From Marisa cornuarietis (taxonomy: Eukaryota; Mollusca; Gastropoda; Architaenioglossa; Ampullariidae), in contig SMMW01000001.1 in assembly GCA_004794655.1 (NCBI GenBank), forward strand, positions 20,904,501 to 20,968,500: a DNA stretch of 64,000 nt, in the 5' to 3' direction. The notes beneath the pieces were generated by a model. The model was not told where the DNA came from and did not search any database. It saw only the letters and a program-made list of their open reading frames with translations. Position numbers and translations under genes: made by a program. Below are positions 61,101 to 64,000 of the stretch, in pieces. How positions within the stretch are numbered: position 1 is the stretch's first letter; each line of letters opens with the position of its first letter.

Positions 61101-61921
61101 TTAAGGTGTGACAAAAAAGCATGATACACCTTACTGCGAATGCCCCTCTTTAAAAATTGTCCACAGACATAACGAAAATTCAGAAGTCATCTCTCTTCAT
61201 TGAGGCTTTTTGTTGACAAACTCAACATACATGTCTTCAGCATATTATGACTATCATAAATTTTCCTCCATGCTGAAACAATGTCGTCACTTGTAGTACA
61301 GTGCTCTAAGGCTACACTTAGACTAGCACATACCCGTTTAACTTTCATATCTTCATTAGAACTCTCAGCAAGTTAGGGAGCTACTCATTCTTGCAATTCT
61401 TTAAATCTGACCTCTTAGCCTCCTGTAGGCTGAAGTCCCATGAACATACCCAACCTAGGTGATGGTGGACTGAGACTGACACTTTAGGCTGATTTAATGC
61501 GGCCACTGCCCTCACCAAATCTCACTGCAGCCTCAAAAGTTCCCCCAGTCTCACATGGGTAGATGAACCATGAACACCAGTCTTAGAGGGTGGCTCATCT
61601 CCCATAATTTGGGAAGCTACTTCAAAAGTATTCCCCATTGTAGGAAAATATATATCAAAGCTTGCAATATGATTGGTCAGTAAAGTGCATCATGCTAGCA
61701 CTATCAATTACAGTCGTTGTGGCATTAGTCACTATCGTCCATTAACATTGGTGTTGGTCAGAAGTAAATAGCATCTGACCAGTGTGTTACACTTATTTCT
61801 TTCACTAAAACACTACTAAAGCATGCCAGGAAAATTGGTAGGTACTTCTCAGACGGGAGAGTTTGTCGCCACAGAAGTCTTGCCTACTGATTATATAAAT
61901 CTAGTCTTCCGTTTTACTACT

Positions 61922-61953
<32 letters not shown>

Positions 61954-64000
61954 TCCATTTGTTATGCGCAGGTATCCATTCGGAAGAATGCTCATTGCGC
62001 AGCAAAAACAAAATATAAAAAAAGTAAATAAATAGATAAACACCAGGAAAGTAAAAAATAAAGACACAAGTGTTGCTTGGTTGTTTAAGTTTAAGTCCGT
62101 CTTAAATAAACAGATGGGTCTTCAGTCTTTTTCGAAACATGGTTGGTGAGGTGATGGTGGACAATGACGATGGCAGAGCATTCCACAGTTTAGGTGCCGC
62201 GTTTTTGAAGGCCCTGGCTCCAGTGCGCTTCTTGTTTGTGTCTTCCACTGCAGGGAGACAGAAGCGTGACTGGGAGCCAGAGCGCAGTACTTCCCACATG
62301 TCATCATCATTGTCTCACTTGTCATCATTCTAGGCATCATTTAGATCTCTGCCATTATCTATTTATTTTGTTTGATGTGAAAGACTGAAAAGTTCACTTG
62401 ATATATTCTTTATTTCAGGGGTCTGGGTAAACAAGGATATCAGTGTCAGGGTATGTATCACTGGTCTTTCTCTGACATTTGTTGCATAATATCAAAGAAA
62501 TATAGGCAGTTGTCTCTGACAGTGGCCTAAGGAAATGTGTGCATACTTTTCTAAAAGAATGAATATTGTTACAGGAAAAATGTACTTTAAGATGTTGCAT
62601 TAACAGATACTATGACATGCTTTTGTCACACTAAAAAGACAGAACCTTGAGACAAAATCAGTGAATGTGTATCGTGCCTTACATGAGTTATCAGTAAATA
62701 ATATGCTAAATGAGACATCAAATACTTAGGAAAAAAACATTTAATAACTTGTGCTGAATTTTAAATAATGCAGCTCAACTTTATTTGTCCAAAAAGTAGT
62801 TAAGCAGTTTACATAGCTGTAAATTAATTACACCTTCATGTACCAGACTCAGCTATATGTAGATCACATGCTTACACCCATATCACAGCTCAATACCAAC
62901 CAGTCCCATGTTCAACCACAACTCATCATACATACAACCATACAGAAAGCCTTATGGCCAGACCAGCAAAGGACAGCTTCCTCATGTTTGTCCTGCAAAC
63001 GGATATTTGACTCAAAGGGAGCTGACAGAACTCCCTGACAGAACAAATTTCTCATCACAAGATAATAATAATTGTAGTGACCTTCAGCAGTGCTCGCTGG
63101 TTGGACATAGTGATCCAAGTCATCGCCTCCTGATTTCTTCAGAATACCCATGCTCATGCCTGTTTTTTTTCTAACGCTTGAAAGTGTTTTCTCAGATTTA
63201 AAAATAACTGAAGACAAATATAAAGTGAAATGTATAAACTTCTACAGTAATTTATAGTTGTCTTAATACTTGAAGGCTTTCTAATGCCAATCATGTCAAA
63301 TGGCTAGACAGAGTAGTTAGCATCTTCTTTCTTTGATGACTGTGATGCAAAACTGGCATGTAGCAGAGGTTGTTGGGAGTTGAGGTCTATGGCTCCTGGT
63401 CTATGAGCTCATCACACAGGAGCCCAATATGCAAGGCTACCCAGTGGCTCGTGCTTTTGCTGGGAGAGAGGCTTTGGGGTTTGGAATGAGTGAGTCAGGA
63501 TCTACCAGCATCATCCGATTGAGGGCTGTCCGTGAAAATGGATGTGCAGCCTAGAGTTCTTCCACATATAGTAAGGGAAGAGAGTTGTGGTTTTCCTGGT
63601 GGTGTTGATCACAAGGTCCCAATTCTCTGTACATTGTGCAATATTGTTGGTGATTTCCTGCATTCAGTAGGTTGCTGTGTTAATGTGTTCAAAAGAAGTC
63701 TTCTTATTCTCTGTTGGGAATCCTCCATATCTTAAACTAGGAGGACATGTTCTTTTGTGCTTCTGAACATCCTGCACTCAGTTTGGGTTGGCATTAGGAT
63801 GTTGTTTGACTCCAGGTATGAGATGAGATGGGTGTTCACCATTCCTTCTAGGAGTTTTCCCATGCAGCTCACAAGACGTAAGGGTCTGTAGCAGCATGAG
63901 TTCTTTTTGCCTTTCTTAAGGATGGGAATGATTTCTGTATCTTCAAAAATGGGGGCACTGCACCTTTCCTCCTTCTGATGTTGAAGATGAGAAGCCAGAG
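43143..64000 (+). CDS. Novel-type protein kinase C (epsilon/eta, Apl II type), first 5 exons, continues past the window
   Basis: Calcium-independent, diacylglycerol-activated Ser/Thr kinase; only the regulatory half is here. Exons: 43143-43481, 43794-43857, 52023-52058, 58190-58343, 62419-62450; all phases match, giving 208 codons plus one base. An N-terminal novel C2 domain (residues 1 to about 134) begins [20 protein letters not shown], as in PKC epsilon, and ends with [18 protein letters not shown] pseudosubstrate [12 protein letters not shown] has Ala166 where a substrate would have Ser. The C1A zinc domain then starts with HQVNGHKFM (His172) and CSLC (Cys190, Cys193) and reaches GKQGYQCQ (Cys207) in exon 5. 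Exon 3 (36 bases) and exon 5 (32 bases) are very small. The second C1 domain and the kinase domain must lie to the right. Introns 2-4 are long (8.2, 6.1 and 4.1 kb) and filled with repeats. Confidence 0.95.
43937..43998. other. Two adjacent hairpins in a CG-rich patch
   Basis: First hairpin: CTACG ... AAACCCAC (43944-43951), loop CGTTGTA, GTGGGTTT (43959-43966) ... CGTAG, so an 8-bp perfect stem is extended by a 5-bp outer stem with an internal loop. Second hairpin: CGCTAG, loop AAAG, CTAGCG at 43983-43998. They lie about 80 bases after PKC exon 2, in an unusually CG-rich intron start. They could be RNA structure or old inverted repeats. Confidence 0.4.
50881..51047. mobile_element. hAT-type MITE, 167 bp
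   Basis: Ends are CAGGGCCAGCC and GGCCAGCCCTG, inverted with 9 of 11 matching, as in hAT elements. GATAAGT flanks it on both sides (50874-50880 and 51048-51054), a 7-bp exact part of the expected 8-bp target-site duplication. The inside is GC-rich at both ends with an A-rich middle. It lies in PKC intron 2. Confidence 0.85.
53430..53690 (+). mobile_element. SINE-like sequence
   Basis: A GC-richer island in PKC intron 3 containing CAGGTGTCCAGTAGAAATGG and GTACCTGAGATAGCAGAGAG, wording I associate with molluscan SINE bodies, and ending GTGTAGAAGAAGAAATA. No convincing A and B boxes are left, so this is tentative. Confidence 0.35.
54120..54690. repeat. Degenerate minisatellite-like array
   Basis: A motif like TTTTCCAAGATCTGT then ATTACCATCACTACTTTTC recurs about six to eight times at irregular spacing (for example near 54260, 54340, 54375, 54445, 54470). 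It makes pseudo-ORFs in three frames. It lies in PKC intron 3. Confidence 0.65.
55980..56215 (+). mobile_element. RTE-like RT fragment
   Basis: Translation reads IPAELLN, then, after a few stops, [20 protein letters not shown], the first conserved RT block of RTE-type elements (NYRTISLISHPSK). Antiquity is shown by stops and frameshifts. It lies in PKC intron 3. Confidence 0.75.
56327..56349. repeat. Pentanucleotide microsatellite
   Basis: Between four and five TGGTT units. Confidence 0.95.
56660..57040 (+). mobile_element. RTE-like endonuclease-RT linker fragment
   Basis: The text [14 protein letters not shown] (56735-56777) is the conserved WFDENDEEIQ-LL linker of RTE elements. Further on, in another frame, NAAFTSVCK and [13 protein letters not shown] match the later linker (KAAF-I-KTVQ and FH-ALK-VYGP). 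This linker should precede the RT block, but here it follows the one at 55980, so two insertions or a rearrangement are present. Confidence 0.72.
57050..58189. other. PKC intron 3, right part
   Basis: No gene or repeat recognised apart from short T and A runs; the polypyrimidine tract and acceptor TGTCCACAG of PKC exon 4 lie at the end. Confidence 0.4.
59172..61650 (-). mobile_element. Broken Ty3/gypsy-type LTR retrotransposon, gag to start of RT
   Basis: On the minus strand, in order: a gag-like helical region (about 61450-60920, with [13 protein letters not shown] and [20 protein letters not shown]), then a damaged CCHC knuckle (ICSRRQ...NHLGRES, two of the cysteines changed). Next is an aspartic protease with [12 protein letters not shown] near 60200, then a linker with [10 protein letters not shown]. 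The start of the RT region follows ([16 protein letters not shown]) near 59180. Several stops and frameshifts make it inactive. LTRs, the rest of RT and integrase are not seen. It lies in PKC intron 4, opposite to the gene. Confidence 0.8.
61921..62320 (-). mobile_element. LINE-E 3' end with (ATC)n tail, copy 2
   Basis: The minus-strand C-terminus reads [20 protein letters not shown], then [18 protein letters not shown] and [10 protein letters not shown]. The 3' UTR follows (GAATGGATACCTGCGCATAA), then a tail of about ten ATC units (61921-61953 on the plus strand). Protein and tail match the element at 27130-27660. Its left end is about 60 bases before the acceptor of PKC exon 5 when measured along the gene. 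Confidence 0.9.
62451..63339. other. PKC intron 5, left part
   Basis: No gene recognised. A minus-strand open frame at 62912-63217 looks like chance or old repeat sequence. Confidence 0.35.
63340..64000 (-). mobile_element. Non-LTR retrotransposon RT fragment, runs off the window
   Basis: From the right edge the minus strand reads [19 protein letters not shown], then [18 protein letters not shown], then [20 protein letters not shown], then [10 protein letters not shown]. These are the first RT blocks of a Jockey/I-like element. After a deletion comes [16 protein letters not shown], the block after the catalytic YADD box, which itself appears to be lost. It lies in PKC intron 5, opposite to the gene. 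Confidence 0.78.

Noticed and set aside
62912..63217. 101-codon minus-strand ORF in PKC intron 5
   Set aside because: No recognisable family, no splice or start context, and surrounded by repeat debris.

Overview
This window is nuclear DNA from an animal, most likely a mollusc and perhaps a gastropod. The evidence is spliced genes with clear metazoan orthologues, AT-rich introns, many kinds of non-LTR retrotransposon, and a tRNA-type SINE whose tail resembles SINEs I know from molluscs. The taxon is an inference, not a measurement.

I could rebuild four protein genes exon by exon, and every splice phase agrees. From left to right they are: an isoaspartyl peptidase/L-asparaginase (ASRGL1-like, minus strand, 6 exons, 315 aa, 3790-6925); a DHHC palmitoyltransferase (ZDHHC24-like, plus strand, 2 exons, 315 aa, 22189-23378); the p97 adaptor UBXN1 (minus strand, 10 exons, 338 aa, 30841-41383); and the first five exons of a novel-type protein kinase C (PKC epsilon/eta, Aplysia Apl II type, plus strand, from 43143 past the right edge). 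UBXN1 and the PKC gene lie head to head, with about 1.8 kb between their start codons. A one-exon 59-codon ORF at 12276-12455 (minus) strongly resembles the vertebrate mitochondrial microprotein mitoregulin. It is followed on the same strand by an unrecognised 89-codon ORF. A second tiny single-pass membrane ORF of 43 aa lies at 19773-19904.

The rest is mostly mobile-element debris. At least four non-LTR types are present: a CR1/L2-type family with an (ATT)n tail, one copy of which keeps an unbroken reverse-transcriptase ORF at 14994-17114; a second such family with an (ATC)n tail; Rex1/Babar-like pieces; and RTE-like pieces. There are also a fragment with an RNase H domain, a decayed DIRS-type tyrosine-recombinase element, a broken Ty3/gypsy gag-protease region, a hAT-type MITE with a target-site duplication, and tRNA SINEs. 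Several lie inside introns of the host genes.

Layout: 1-2.3 kb LINE copy and an orphan exon-like ORF; 3.8-6.9 kb ASRGL1; 8-10.7 kb LINE and DIRS relics; 11.9-12.7 kb microprotein locus and SINE; 12.9-19.1 kb nested retroelements; 19.2-20 kb GC-richer block with the second microprotein ORF; 22.2-23.4 kb ZDHHC; 25.6-29 kb LINE graveyard; 30.8-41.4 kb UBXN1, whose last intron carries a 650-bp direct duplication and a 222-bp tandem duplication; 43.1-64 kb PKC with introns full of repeats. I see no operons, CRISPR arrays or stand-alone tRNA/rRNA genes.
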